A stretch of 64,000 nt of DNA, taken from assembly GCA_047967505.1 (NCBI GenBank), contig CM106538.1; one strand, written 5' to 3'. Source of the DNA: Dipteris shenzhenensis. Its lineage: Eukaryota > Polypodiophyta > Polypodiopsida > Gleicheniales. How positions within the stretch are numbered: the first letter of the stretch is position 1; each line of letters opens with the position of its first letter. The position numbers and the translations under genes are program-made. Shown here piece after piece: positions 23,800 to 35,095 of the stretch. Below the pieces are notes generated by a model. It searched no databases, was not told the origin of the DNA, and saw nothing but the letters and a program-made list of their open reading frames with translations.

Positions 23800-24240
23800 T
23801 GCTTCATATAGAGTCTGTAAAGAGTACCAAATAATAGTGTGTAACTTGGGCTTTGTTGAAAGAAGAAAGATGCACATCTATGAGCTCCAAGAAATGGGTG
23901 GGATGTATTGCATACTTTCTTGGGCCAACCTATGCTTGCAAACATCCTTCTTGTTTGGGAAAACCCTAGTGTTGTCTTTCCAGAACTGGACAACACATTG
24001 AACAACCTTACAACTTAAGGAATCCTGTTTACGCTTTTGACCTCCATCTGCCCATTTGAAGGAAGCTTGTTTTATGTCCACGCCATGTTTCTTTAGATTC
24101 TGTGCTTGAATTCCAAAGGCTTTAGCTACTTTGCTATCACTATATTTTTTAAATGCTAAAGTGTTAGCAATCATGTGGAGAGCTACTCTCTTTATAGGTA
24201 ACTTATCAACACTTTCTACTCTTTCAGAAGACTCAATGAT
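23800..24240 (-). CDS. hypothetical protein fragment, basic
   Basis: A minus-strand frame of amino-acid composition unlike the surrounding AT-rich DNA runs from about 24240 (ESSERVESVDKLPIKRVALH), through LAFKKYSDSKVAKAFGIQAQ and FKWADGGQKRKQDSLSCKVV, to VFPNKKDVCKHRLAQ. The frame then seems to shift near 23925. It is rich in Lys with conserved-looking Trp and Cys positions and may come from a transposon or a nucleic-acid-binding protein. Family not recognised. Confidence 0.35.
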
Positions 24241-24609
24241 GTCTTTAGATTATCCATTATTGCCATTGATATGGACTAGCTTTGAAAATTTGTCTCATCG
24301 ACAACCTCTTGCATATCTGGATGTTTTATAACCTTAGACAAAATGTTAGCCTTCGTTCTCAAGTCCAAGTTCTTTGTGGTATGCTTGAAATGTCACACAC
24401 CTATTAATGTTAAGTGTCTCATGTTCCTTTCGAAGCAATGCTATGGCAGTGCATTGAGCGAGTTCCCTTCATGGTGTGGAACTTCTAGTGTGGAGTTCTC
24501 CATCCTGTGCACAACTGTATTTTAATGGTAAATCATAAATTAATGAACGACATAAGAAGACAATACGTCAAAACATGCATGCTCAATCTTACTATACGAG
24601 AAAGTCATC

Positions 24610-24611
<2 letters not shown>

Positions 24612-24664
<53 letters not shown>
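24612..24664 (+). repeat. (AG)n microsatellite
   Basis: About 26 AG dinucleotides without interruption. Confidence 0.95.
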
Positions 24665-24666
<2 letters not shown>

Positions 24667-24849
24667 GTAGAATCACCCAAACATAACTAGTTTTTGTGCG
24701 AGAGAGAACATACGGTCCAAAGTGCGAGGGCTTCAATGAGAGAGAAGGGGAGAGCCAATTTGCACAAAGAATGGAGAGAGCCAGGGAGAGAGAGAGCAAT
24801 GGACCTCTAGTGAAGATGAGCGGAGATAATTGCAGGGACAAAGATAGGA

Positions 24850-24962
24850 CTCCACGAGAGAGAAGAGAGTCGACTGTCAATGGTTTCAAACATGTGTGAG
24901 TATTCCATGAGAGAAGAGAGTCAACTATCAATGGTTTCAAACATGTGTGAGTGTTCCATGAG
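24850..24962 (+). repeat. tandem duplication, unit about 53 bp
   Basis: Two adjacent copies of CATGAGAGAAGAGAGTC...CTATCAATGGTTTCAAACAT and GTGTGAGT, a few substitutions apart. Confidence 0.85.
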
Positions 24963-25239
24963 TAGATTGTACATCGTGGATTCCTCGATGTGCAGGGAAA
25001 TCATCCTCAATTGAGAGTGGATTGTAGATTGCAGATCGTGGACTCCTCGATATGTGAAAATCTAATCCAACTATCAATGCCTTTTAGTACACAATTTAGT
25101 ACTATATCTATGCTAGAACCTTTGCTAAAAAGAGTACTTTTTTAGACACCGTAGCATGCTTTCACCCGAATAATATAATTATCACATTTCAATCATGAGA
25201 TATTTATTATATCATCAAATATGATTTTTTTTCATCATC

Positions 25240-25455
25240 AAACATTTAATATGTATCCATGATAAATTCCCCTTATGTATCCATGAGTAAATGCCCCTTA
25301 TGTATTCACATATTTAATAAAATCAACCAAAATAACATTGTGAGCAAAGGAAAACAAGTCACACATTTAATATGTATCCATAATAAATGCCCATTATGTA
25401 TTCACACATTTAATAAAATCAACCAAAATAACATTATGAGCAACAAAATCACAAA
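25240..25455 (+). repeat. tandem duplication, unit about 110-120 bp
   Basis: Two copies with ACATTTAATATGTATCCATR, TAAATGCCC and AAATCAACCAAAATAACATT in the same order; the first copy has an extra internal repeat. Confidence 0.85.
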
Positions 25456-25982
25456 TACAAAGTTTTGTGACTTTGCACTTTTACATGGATCACTTGCCAA
25501 TAAAGTTTTTTCTACTTCAAAAAAAACTCATGTACATGCTAAACCCCATCATAAAGCTTCACAATAAAGTGTATTTTTATGCTTGCTGTGGACTCCGTTG
25601 TGATGCTTTGGAAATAGACTCTTTCTCTCAAGGCTTTGATGCTTTAGGCATATATGAACTTTTCCTTTGGTCATAGAATTTGTCTACTTCCAAGCATGAA
25701 CTGGATTGTGATGGTTTAGGCATAGAATCTAGTGGAGGTTGTGATTCTTTGGGCATATATTGAATCTCTTCTTTTGAGTGTGGGGTAGATAGTGATTCAT
25801 TGGGCATAGAATCCTTGGGAGGCTATGATGCCCGTAGCATAGAATGAGTCTCTACTTCCACTCGTGGACTTTGCTGGGATGCTTTGGGCATAGAATCCCC
25901 AAAATGGTGTTATGTTTTTGCCGTAGATCAAGTCTCTAATTCTGCGAGTGGACTCCCTTTTGATGCTTTGGTTTTATACTCC

Positions 25983-27346
25983 TCAAGCGTACATTGAATC
26001 TCTACTTTTGCGATGGCTGGAGTTGATTGTGATGCTTCGAGAGTAGACTCCTTTAAAAGATGTGATGGATTGGGAGTCACATTGAGTCTCTACTTCCTCA
26101 AGAGTCTTTGATGCAGACTTGGGTGTCTCAATTACTTTAATTGGAGATTGAGCAATTATGTATCGAATGGTATGAGCCATAAATGTATATAGTTCTGCAT
26201 CGGAATATGTAGACATTGAGGATTGTGAACCCTTCACATCAAATATTTCATCGAGGAGCAACTTGCAGTTGTAGCACACTCTCTACCCATAGCTGTATGG
26301 ATCATTTTGCTCTACAACCTCGCATCATGGTAAGTCCATTGCTTCTTGCAAGTCACCATCATACTTTGTGACTTATTCAATTGCACTTATTAACCTTGAT
26401 GTAGACCTATCCATCATAACATACAAGGGAATGAATAAGTGCATCGCAAAAGATACATACCACGAAAGTTACAATGCATTAAGAGTAAGTGTACCACGAA
26501 AGTTACAATGCATTAAGAGTATACTTATGCTAACACATTACCATGATATCTTGCCATTGAATTGGTAAAATAGCATTTGTTGGCTTGTAGGTCCAAAGCC
26601 ACCAAACTCCAATGTTTCCTGCATGGCCAATTAAGAATCTTTATTATTTGACTTCATCTTACCTCTCACAAAAGTAAATATGAGGTTGTAGTGTCACTTA
26701 TGCCTCATAATATGGAAAAATGATAACTCATACATTGTTCATATTGAGAGATTGCAGCCAGGTGCATATATCTTCTATTGACTTTTTATTATTATTGAGC
26801 CATGTAGAAAGCATGGAATCTATGACATATACACACTTTCCAAGATTTCGAGGAAACCAAGATATCATTGTACTACATAAAAAAAAAACCAAACATTAGC
26901 TCATTAGATTTAATCAATATATAAATACTAAGCTAAGATAAAGTTTGTATCAAACCTGAGGGTGGCCATTATAACTTTATCATTAACATCTTTTCCTTGA
27001 TATCTTAGGATTTAAAACTCTTCTGCACCAAATGATAGATATTGAGGTTGTTGGCCAATGACAACCTGAACATCAAAGTTGCTTCCTATTTCTCGTAGCT
27101 TAAAAAAATCTTTAGAATTCTTCAGCGTGAGCCACGCCATCATCAAATGCTCTGAGTTTCCACACAAGTGATATATTTAACTCTCTATGTTAGGAAAGTC
27201 TTTTAGTGATCCTTTTATTGTTTTAAATATTTCACTTTTAGTTTTTACAGCAATCACCATATCGATTAAACTTGAAGGAAATATTGTGGCCTTCCTGACT
27301 TCAGATCCATGTGAACTCATTTCATATGCTTTCCCCTCTACCATCT
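25983..27346 (-). pseudogene. unrecognised degenerate multi-exon gene
   Basis: The likely start is ATG at 27346 (MVEGKAYEMSSHGSEVRKAT). Coding continues through CGNSEHLMMAWLTLKNSKDF and FDVQVVIGQQPQYLSFGAEEF to about 26960, with two in-frame TAA stops. Further exon-like stretches are at about 26875-26690 (CVYVIDSMLSTWLNNNKKSI), 26620-26560 (TLEFGGFGPTSQQMLFYQFN) and 26279-25983 (YNCKLLLDEIFDVKGSQSS). Downstream, to about 25600, short repeated peptides such as SRDSMYA and GFYAQSI recur in all-stop-prone sequence. The CVYVIDS pattern faintly recalls Ulp1-like cysteine peptidases, but the catalytic His and Cys are not evident, so I assign no function. Confidence 0.4.
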
Positions 27347-27898
27347 ATAAAAAATACAAAAGCATTAGGAAAAAAGGGAGCTTATTTTGGGGCCTTTTAG
27401 GGTTTTAGAAAAAGGTCTCTCAACCAATGAGGAGAAGGCCAATGTAACGTAGAAATTCCACAAAAAAAGGTAAAAATATGAAAAAGAAAATAGTACTTTA
27501 TGTTGTTACAAGCGTGTGGCATTAATGAGAAGATTTGTTTTTTATTCTTTTACGATTCACTTGTCGTACCAAGAGATGTGGACCCAAAATCAAAACGAAG
27601 CTCCATTTTGAAACCTTCCCATGTGGTAACCCAAAACAATCATCCATTTTCTCTTGTTCTCTGGTGTCATTCTCTCTTCAACAAGAATTTCTCTACTTTC
27701 ACCACGACGAGCCATTCCACTCTCTTTGACAAGCATTTCTCGTTTCATCATTGTTGTTGTGATGCTCTTAAACTTTCAACACAATAAGCTCCTTTCACCT
27801 TTTATTCGCTTGTTTGCATTTTTGTTCATTTTTGTTAATCTCTTACTATTTTGGTGTGTGTTTCTTTGACTTCGCAGGTATTAGAGTGAGGATTTTAG
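27347..27898. other. region between two divergent degenerate genes
   Basis: AT-rich DNA upstream of both the minus-strand gene and the plus-strand gene starting at 27899. It is a candidate shared promoter or 5' UTR area. TTCGCAG at 27872-27878 resembles a splice acceptor. Confidence 0.35.
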
Positions 27899-29045
27899 AT
27901 GGCAACCAAAAAATTTGGTAGTACCACTAGGAAACAGTCTGTCGCTCTACCTGGCGAAGATGTGAAAGTACAAAGTATCTCTTTGCCATGAAGACCTACC
28001 TCACTAATCTCATGTGTAGAATTTTTTAATAATGTAAATGTGGACGGTAGTTGGAAAAGGATTGCAATGGCGAAAGGAGATGGGGTTCTAATGCAACCCA
28101 ACAAGCGGAGAAAGCAACAATCAATTAACACTTTTTTGGCTTCTTGGAAGGGCAGAGTGAAAGATTTTAGAGTGAAAAAGAAAGGCACAAGATGCGTTAG
28201 ATAGGTTCGGATATAAGATGTCTACATGCACCAAGAACTTATATTACGAGATTATCATGTTTATCTTCCACACCATAGACCCAATTGTAAGTGTATTTGT
28301 CTAATGAAATACTTAAAACGAAATAACTATTTCTCTCTATGATAGATAGTCTCTTTGTTTTGGTCCAGATATATATATCCCTCATCATACAAAGAGTGGC
28401 AACCAATGGAGTGCATTCTGGGATTCTTTGATGCTTTACATGGTGCTATTGGGGAGCTACAGTACAAAGGTAGAAAATCAACAGTGTTGGCTAAATTGGG
28501 TATATTTTATTATGATCACTTTTATCAGTTGATGGACAATGCTCACTCACACGGTTTATTAAAAAAGCAAGATCTCCCAGCATGGAATACAGTTGATTGG
28601 CCAGTCCCTGATGGCAGCATCACAGAATCATATAGAGCCAAACTATTTTTGGAAGTACAACATTCCCTAAAACCAAATATTGCTACCAAGATAGTTAAAA
28701 TCAATGTTTTCATCCCATTTACAATTTTTATAGAACTTTTTGAAGATTATCTAGTTAAAGTTTGTAAGACAATGTTAACTTTTAGAGCAAAAGGGTGTGA
28801 TGAAGTTTCAATTCCAAAATTTTTGGAAATGGTTGGGATAGAATGGTGGCCAACAATGTGTATTGTGAGGTTGCTCATAACTCCATCAACATTAAATACA
28901 TGATTTCCTCTCAAAACTTTATTTTCTCTTTTTACTATAAATGCAGCAGGATGATTGGCACAAAACTTGTGGCAATGGACCAAGACGAGAGGTCATCAGG
29001 CCCAATAATTGAAATCAATGTTATTAATAATGACATCCTTCTAAC
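27899..29045 (+). pseudogene. unrecognised gene, 5' part, interrupted by a Copia element
   Basis: ATG at 27899 opens MATKKFGSTTRKQSVALPGE, then stops. 28355-28900 encodes a well-formed 180-residue stretch with WSRYIYPSSYKEWQPMECIL, KLGIFYYDHFYQLMDNAHSH and AWNTVDWPVPDGSI. An intron-like segment ends near 28948, followed by KLVAMDQDERSSGPIIEIN. The 29046-32156 Copia insertion separates this from 32157-32620. The exon KLVAMDQDERSSGPIIEI resembles LQWEAMDDDMRDGTHSPIVE at 42950-43030, so this seems to be a small repeated gene family. Function unknown. Confidence 0.4.
28811..29045 (+). repeat. first copy of a 282-bp tandem duplication, split by the Copia insertion
   Basis: The sequence 28811-29045 plus 32162-32208 is repeated at 32209-32490. 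The first unit was the one hit by the retrotransposon. Confidence 0.85.
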
Positions 29046-29814
29046 TGTAAGAAAACAATACAACATCTGTGCTCAACAAATAATAGGATCTCATACGCAA
29101 GAGAGAAAACCAGATAGTATGGAGAATCAAAAATTTGATTACTGCAGAACTGATACAATAAATGGTGCTACCTCCCAGCCATGTGCTCTTGTGAGAGAAG
29201 CTTTGATGGCATGCTGTAAATAGTAGAGGACGAAGGCTGGATGCTAAGGAATCAGGGTTGCTATAGCCAGTGATAAAATGGGCTTCACGGGCTTGCTCTT
29301 ATATAGCCACCAGTCGTAGTCAGTTGGGCTCAATTGGGTGACCGACCCAGTCTACCCAAAACGGTCGTCCTGAAATAGGGCATCGACCACATGATAGAAC
29401 CGGTGCGCAAAGTAGAGCAAGTAACCTACGGTACCGTTCGGCCCACAACCATCCGAGATCATCTGGGACTCCAAACGGGCCCCGCAGCTCGAGAGTGGTC
29501 TACCTCGAGAAATGCTCCATCTACCCTCAATGCGGTCAATCATGGGATGCCTTCCCGCCTTGCATGTAGCCTAGTTGGTAGTTTGCCAACTCCGTCCACC
29601 CTTCAGGCCACACATGGCCCCCATCTGGTGTCCAAACTAGGACCTATCGGATAACCGAGCTACTCAAATGCCTTCTCCTCATATGGGGGACTTACAAGTA
29701 AAGTTAGCTGGTTCTCGTGTAGTTACGTGAGAGTAGAGCATTGATGTCTAACTTACAAGTAAAGTTAGCTGGTTCTCGTGTAGTTACGTGAGAGTAGAGC
29801 ATTGATGTCTAACA
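29046..29814 (-). repeat. full-length LTR (3' LTR) of the Copia element
   Basis: 769 bp, TGTTAGACATCAATGC... on the minus strand. A TATATAAGAG promoter-like box lies near 29309-29320 (minus strand). A 61-bp unit (CTTACAAGTAAAGTTAGCTG...) is tandemly duplicated at about 29691-29812. Confidence 0.88.
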
Positions 29815-29839
29815 CCCCCCCTCAATGTCCACCCGCAAG

Positions 29840-31832
29840 TGAACTTACTTTTTCGGCCCAATGCTAAGTCGATGAAGATGCCTCTTCAGCAAGTCTTTTC
29901 CAAGAGCCTTCGTGAAGATGTCCGCAGCATTCTTTATAGTTGAACAGTACACCAAGTCGACCTCTCCATCCATGATGAGCTCACGTACAAAGTGATATTG
30001 AATCTCAATGTGTTTTGTGCGAGCGTGGAACACAGGTTTCTTTGCAATCGCCATGCTTGCAACTCTAATTGTCACATGATAACTGCTGCACCCATGTCCC
30101 CTAAAATCCTCCTCAACCACACTGCCTCGCAAGAACCAAAGCATGCTGATTTGTACTCGGCCTCGGTAGAAGAAAGAGCAACTGTGGGTTGCTTCTTGCT
30201 GACCCATGACACAACTCCAGATCCAAGTGAGAAACAATAACCTGTCACTGATCTCCTGTTGTCCACATCTCCTGCCCAATCTGAGTCACAGAATCTGGTC
30301 AAGATGTTGCCCTTGGTATAGGTGATGCCATAATCAAGTGTGCCTTTGATGTATTTCAGCACCTGCATCCCTGCCCTCCAATGGTTCTCCTGGGGCTTAT
30401 TGGAAAACCTGCTTAGTACACAAGTCACAAAGATGATGTTCGGCCGCATGTTGCACAAGTAAATCAAGCTGCCCACAAGCCTTATGTACTTCGCTTCATC
30501 CACCAGTGGTGATGAATCCTCGTTTGAGAGCTTCACGTCAACTTCCATAAGGGTACCAACTGTCTTGCACTTAGCCATGCCAAATGCCTTCAGTATCTCT
30601 CCAGCATACTTCAGCTATGAAATGAAAATGTGTTTCGGCTCTTGCCAGATTTCAATCCCCAAATAGAAATGCATCAGTCCGAGGTCTGTCATTTCAAACT
30701 CTCTTCCTAGCAAATGCTTCGTCTGTGAGATCTTCTCTTCATGGTTTCCTATTATGACAAGGTCGTCCACATAAAGGACCACGATCATACACCTGCCTCC
30801 TTCTTTGAAGATATACAAATTTGCATCTGATGGGCTCCTCCTGTTTTGTAGAAAGTAGGCATCAATTCACTTGTACCATGCTCGTGGGGCCTGTTTCAGT
30901 CCATAAAGTGCCTTCTTTAGTTTACAGACTTTACCTTCTGAACCGGGGATCACAAAACCTAGTGGTTGTTCCATGTATACCTCCTCCTTGAGATCCCCAT
31001 TCAGAAAGGCAGATTTTACATCCATCTGAAACATGGGCCAACTTCCCTGGGCAGCTAAAGCCAAAACACTACAAATTGTGGTTAGTCGAGCTGTGGGAGC
31101 AAAAGTATCCTAATAATCAAAACCATGTACCTGTGCAAATGCTTTTGCCACGAGCTGAGCCTTGTACTTATCCAACATGCCATTGGACTTGTACTTGGTC
31201 TTGTATACCCACTTGGTGCCTCAGGGGGGTCACTCATCATATGTAACCCTATCACGTGAGTTCAACAGAAGGATTTTTTTTATTTCTAAAATTTACAGAA
31301 ATAAATATACATAAGGGAATATTTAAAATAGTTTTGGAAAAAATTTACAGATTTGTATAGGAAAGGGGTACATTTTATCAATGAAATTTTTTACAGATAA
31401 GGGACTTTAAATATAGGCCTTGAACGCACGTGATATAGAGGGTTTATACATAGTGACCCCCCCGAGCTTGGTGCTGATTACCTTGCGTTTTGGTGGATGA
31501 TCCACAAGGTCCCAAGTGTTGTTCTTCATTATGGAGCCATACTCCAACTGCATAGCCTCCATCCACCTATCATCACCCTGTGCCTCTTCAAGACACTTGG
31601 ATTCATCAGCACGGATCACTTCTGTCATCAAAGCATAGTTGACCAAGTGTTCCTGCACTCTTCTTTGCTCCTCTAATCTCTTGGACCGGTAGTGTTTGGA
31701 TGGTTCCTCCTCAATGGCTAGAGGTTCTCTGCCATCCAAAAGCTGCTTTACCCACTTCGGGGATGGCTTTTGCCGTTGTGGTTCTACAGGCTCTTCTTCA
31801 TCTTCTTTATCTTGAATCCTCCCAAGCACCAT
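29840..31832 (-). pseudogene. pol: Copia polyprotein fragment: reverse transcriptase and RNase H
   Basis: Reading leftwards: 31832-31467, the linker and start of RT (EEAQGDDRWMEAMQLEYGSI, NNTWDLVDHPPKRKVISTK); the MITE; then KWVYKTKYKSNGMLDKYKAQ and, at 31064-30867, FQMDVKSAFLNGDLKEEVYM and KKALYGLKQAPRAWYK; 30818-30615, the YVDD catalytic box (VLYVDDLVIIG); 30578-30072, RNase H (DSDWAGDVDNRRSVTGYCFS, ALSSTEAEY); 30075-29845, the C-terminus (HARTKHIEIQYHFVRE, ADIFTKAL). Several stops (for example before LKYAGEIL at about 30614 and after AWYK near 30866) and a frameshift near 30075 disable it. The YVDD box itself is intact. Confidence 0.9.
31220..31466. mobile_element. 247-bp MITE, hAT-like, copy A (nested in Copia)
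   Basis: Terminal inverted repeats CTCAGGGGGGTCACT / AGTGACCCCCCCGAG. The 8-bp target duplication CTTGGTGC is at 31212-31219 and 31467-31474. The insertion splits the Copia RT reading frame between ISTK and KWVYK. No coding capacity. The 8-bp duplication suggests hAT mobilisation. A second copy of equal length is at 37435-37681. Confidence 0.93.
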
Positions 31833-31836
31833 TGGG

Positions 31837-32156
31837 GGAGTGGCCCACAGCTATCCGAGATCATTTGGGACTCCAAATGGGCCCTGCAACCTAAGGTGGG
31901 CTACCTCAGGAAATGCTCCATCTACCCTCAATGCGGTTAGTCATGGGATGCCTTCCTGCACTTGCACGTAGCCTAGATGGTAGTAAGCCAACTCTGTCCA
32001 ACCTTCAAGCCACACATGGCCCCCATCTAGTGTCCAAAACCAAGGCCTACCGAATAATCGAGCTACTCAAATGCCTTCTCCTCATATGGGGGGCTTACAA
32101 GTAGAGTTAGCTAGTTCCCGCATAGTTACATGAGAGTGGAGCATTGATATCTAACA
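31837..32156 (-). repeat. truncated 5' LTR of the Copia element
   Basis: Matches about 29438-29814 of the other LTR (shared CGAGATCATYTGGGACTCCA, CATGGGATGCCTTCC, CAAATGCCTTCTCCTCATAT) with moderate divergence and only one copy of the 61-bp unit. Confidence 0.88.
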
Positions 32157-32620
32157 CTAACATCCATCTCACTGGGACAATGTTGCACTCTCTCTTAGTT
32201 AGGCAATGATTCCAAAATTTTTGGAAATGGTTGGGATAGAATGGTGGCCATCAATGTGTATTTTGAGGTTGCTCATAACTCTATCAACATTAAGTACATG
32301 ATTTCCTCTCAAAACTTTATATTCTCTTTTTACTATAAATGTTACAGGATGATAGGCACAAAACTTGTGGCAATGGACCAAGACAAGAGGTCATCAAGCC
32401 CAATAATTGAAATCAATGTTATTGAGAATGACATCCTTCTAACATCCATCCCACTAGGACAATGCTGCACTCTCTCTCAATTAGGCAATGATATTATTAT
32501 GGAGATTGAGAATAATATTTGTAAGCAATTTTCATTCATTTTGAACAACATGAAAGTAAGTTGGTTTCCACCTTGTGTTCCTCCTAATTTGACCACCTTG
32601 TATTTCTCTTAATTTGATTC
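32157..32620 (+). pseudogene. unrecognised gene, 3' part, with a tandem-duplicated exon
   Basis: Continuation of the 27899 gene after the Copia insertion. 32209-32490 duplicates the interrupted exon (EMVGIEWWP, KLVAMDQDKRSSSPIIEIN). Downstream coding-like sequence reads SIPLGQCCTLSQLGNDIIME and NNICKQFSFILNNMK before a GTAAGT donor at 32556. Function unknown. Confidence 0.38.
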
Positions 32621-32869
32621 TCTTTACATTTGCATAATACATTTACATATTGCTAGAAATTTATTTTTACAAATACTTCAAAGGAGAGAAAGCAAAATTC
32701 AATGCAAGGACATTGTAAATAGAAAAATTCAAATAATACAAATCTATTGACTCTAGGTATTACTTGCAACCAAAAAAAAAAGTTGACATTTGATGTATTA
32801 ATACAAAATAATTACAAGTATTATCTGTTTTTCTATTAATGCTTAGAATCTCTCTCTTGACTTTTTTGC

Positions 32870-33985
32870 AATGGAGACTCCTTCTGAGAATCTTCCACAT
32901 GTTGCTCAGGTTGCTCTGCTGCTATGGATGCTGCTACTGTACATCATGCTACTCTACATCTTGTTGTTGCACATCCTCCGTCGGTACTACCTCCTTGTGC
33001 ATCAACTCCTTCTGTTGATTTGGTGTCCCTGCCTCCTTGTCCATGGGCTCAAGCTTAGGGCTCGTGCTGCTTTGATGTCCTTGCCTTCTCGTGCATAGGC
33101 TCGGACTTTTGTGGTAGCTTTGCCTGGAAAAGATCAACTGCAAGATCTCCTTCCACATCCTTTGAGAAATGTTTGAGCAACTTATCAACATTGACACCTT
33201 CTAGATTGCTAGTGGTAGGGAAATATTGAGCCCCTGGTTCAACCCAAAGATCCTCAAGGCCTTTTGAGCCCTCTCCTATATGGATTATTCGGTTCGGTGC
33301 TGGACAAGGGGAAGAGACCTCTAGCAGCTTCAAAATTGTCTTTGCTCTCAAGCTATGTACATATTCAGAGCCAAAACTATCCTCTTTCATCTGCAATCAA
33401 AACAAAGAATGTTTTCAATCTTTTTTGTATCAATGCATTGAATTTAGAACTTCTTAAATAGTATGCAATAAAAGTACTCACAAATTCAAGCTATTTCTCT
33501 AAAAAGTATGTGTCCATCATATATTTTGCACTTATTAGAGTCCTCCATCCACAAGAGAAAGTATCCTCCTATTGTGGTGTCTGTTTTATCAAAATAGAAA
33601 GCTAAGATGTATATTGGACTATGAAGAGTGCAAAAATAAGAGGGAGATAAAGATAAGTGACAATGATTATTGTACCTGCAATTGCATTGGTTGAGTTGAA
33701 TCTAACATCGTTAAATTTGGATCAGAGAGGTCTAGTGCATCCATTAGCCTTTTGAGACAACTACAATGGGAATGAAGGGCAACAAAATATAAAATTCATA
33801 CATTTGCATGTAAAAGTGATATGGCTGACTTTTCAAGAGAAAACATGAAAATTGTGTTTTAGAGCAAAATTATGGGCAATGATTGACTTACAATTCTAAG
33901 TCCTAGTGGATACCCTTCAAGGAGTTGAAGGTATAGCATAACTTTTGTTGTACATCTATATGCACCAAACTCCAGTGATTGCTGC
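32870..33985 (-). pseudogene. unrecognised multi-exon gene, truncated upstream by a Copia fragment
   Basis: Exons read leftwards: about 33982-33890 (QSLEFGAYRCTTKVMLYLQL, acceptor TTTCTCTTGCAG, donor GTAAGT), 33765-33677 (CLKRLMDALDLSDPNLTMLD), about 33590-33485 (DTFSCGWRTLISAKYMMDTY with an in-frame TAG) and 33396-32940 (FGSEYVHSLRAKTILKLLEV, then a Lys/Glu/Gln-rich tail). The SLEFG exon resembles TLEFGGFGPTSQQMLF in the gene at 25983-27346, so the two may be diverged relatives. SCGWRTL could be the Cys motif of a Ulp1-like fold, but this is speculative. Confidence 0.4.
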
Positions 33986-34019
33986 AAGAGAAACAAATAA
34001 CATGAGGGGATTAGACCAA

Positions 34020-35040
34020 AAGGGTACCAGAGAATAGACAAATTCTTTCATAAATTAAACTTCAAAAGGTGTGCCTCAGATGCTAACTTGTATGTGTACA
34101 AGAAAGGTGGAAACTCTACTATTATTGTTCTATATATGGATGATCTCCTTATTACAAGTGACTATGAAGACATGATCCAGTAGACTAGAAAGGTGTTGAG
34201 CACACAATTTGAGATGACAGACTTAGGCTTGATGCACTACTGTTTGGGGATTAAAGTCCAGGCAAGATCTTCATCTCTCAACAGAAATATGCAAGGGAGA
34301 TCTTGAAGGCATTTGGTATGTTCGAGTGCAAGGAGATAGCTACAACTATGGAGGTAAATGTGAGGCTATCTATGGAGGATGCCTTACCACTAGCAAACAT
34401 CGGGAGGTACAAGAAGTTGGTTGGCAGTCTCATCTATCTGTGCAACACCAAACCAAACATCAATTTTGCTATTGGCATTTTGAGCAAGTTCTCCAATAAG
34501 CCCTGGGAGAATCATTGGAATGCAGGGATGCGAGTGCTCAGGTATGTGAAGGGCATTCTTGATTATGGCATCACTTATGGTATGGGCACTTCCTTGGCTA
34601 GTCAGTGTGACTCAAATTGGGTGGGCTGGAGATGTTGATTCCAGGAAATCAGTTTTTGGATATTGTTTCTCTTTAGGTTCAGGTGTCTTCTCTTGGATCC
34701 ATAAGAAACAACCAACAGTGGCGTTGTCTTCTACCGAGGCAAAGTACAAGGCAACATGTTTTGCTGCTTGTGAAGTAGTGTGGCTAAGGAGGATCTTATG
34801 GCACATGGGAGTGCAAAAGATGAGGCAACTGTGTTGAGGACGACAATCAAAGTTGCATGGCCATTGCTAAAAATCTAGTGTTTCATGCATGCACAAAACA
34901 TATAGAGATTCAGTATCACTGTGTGCATGATTTGATCGAGGATAGGATAGTGGAATTGGTCTACTATCCAACAAAGCAAAATGGAGTAGATATCTTCACC
35001 AAGGCACTCAGGAAGGATCAGCTTCAGGGTCATCTTTAGA
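34020..35040 (+). pseudogene. pol: Copia reverse transcriptase/RNase H fragment
   Basis: RT tail with the box YMDD (VLYMDDLLITS) at about 34126-34158, then TDLGLMHYCLGIKV, GSLIYLCNTKPNINFAIGIL and RNase H (GDVDSRKSVFGYCFSLGSG, ALSSTEAKYKATC), then HACTKHIEIQYHCVHD and DIFTKAL. A stop in MIQ*TRK near 34182 and several frameshifts (about 34270, 34620 and 34835) show decay. Confidence 0.88.
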
Positions 35041-35095
35041 GACTCGGCATTGGGCCAAGAAGGTAGTTCACATATGGGTGGACATTGAGGGGAAG

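Larger units (their letters stand above)
29046..32156 (-). mobile_element. Ty1/Copia LTR retrotransposon, internally deleted
   Basis: The ends are TG...CA, flanked by the 5-bp duplication CTAAC (29041-29045 and 32157-32161). The intact tandem copy at 32209-32490 shows the unoccupied target sequence. The element reads on the minus strand. The full 3' LTR is at 29046-29814, preceded by a purine tract (complement of CCCCCCTCAATGTCCACCC at 29815-29833). Only 320 bp of the other LTR remain (31837-32156). Gag, protease and integrase are missing, and the reverse transcriptase/RNase H part joins directly to the LTR remnant. A MITE sits inside the RT region. Confidence 0.92.

Noticed and set aside
28843-29223. 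126-residue plus-strand frame crossing the left end of the Copia element
   Set aside because: The second half (from 29046) is LTR sequence, so the frame is a chance fusion of host exon and LTR.
29391-29654. 87-residue plus-strand frame
   Set aside because: Lies wholly inside the Copia LTR and has a degenerate counterpart in the other LTR; not a gene.
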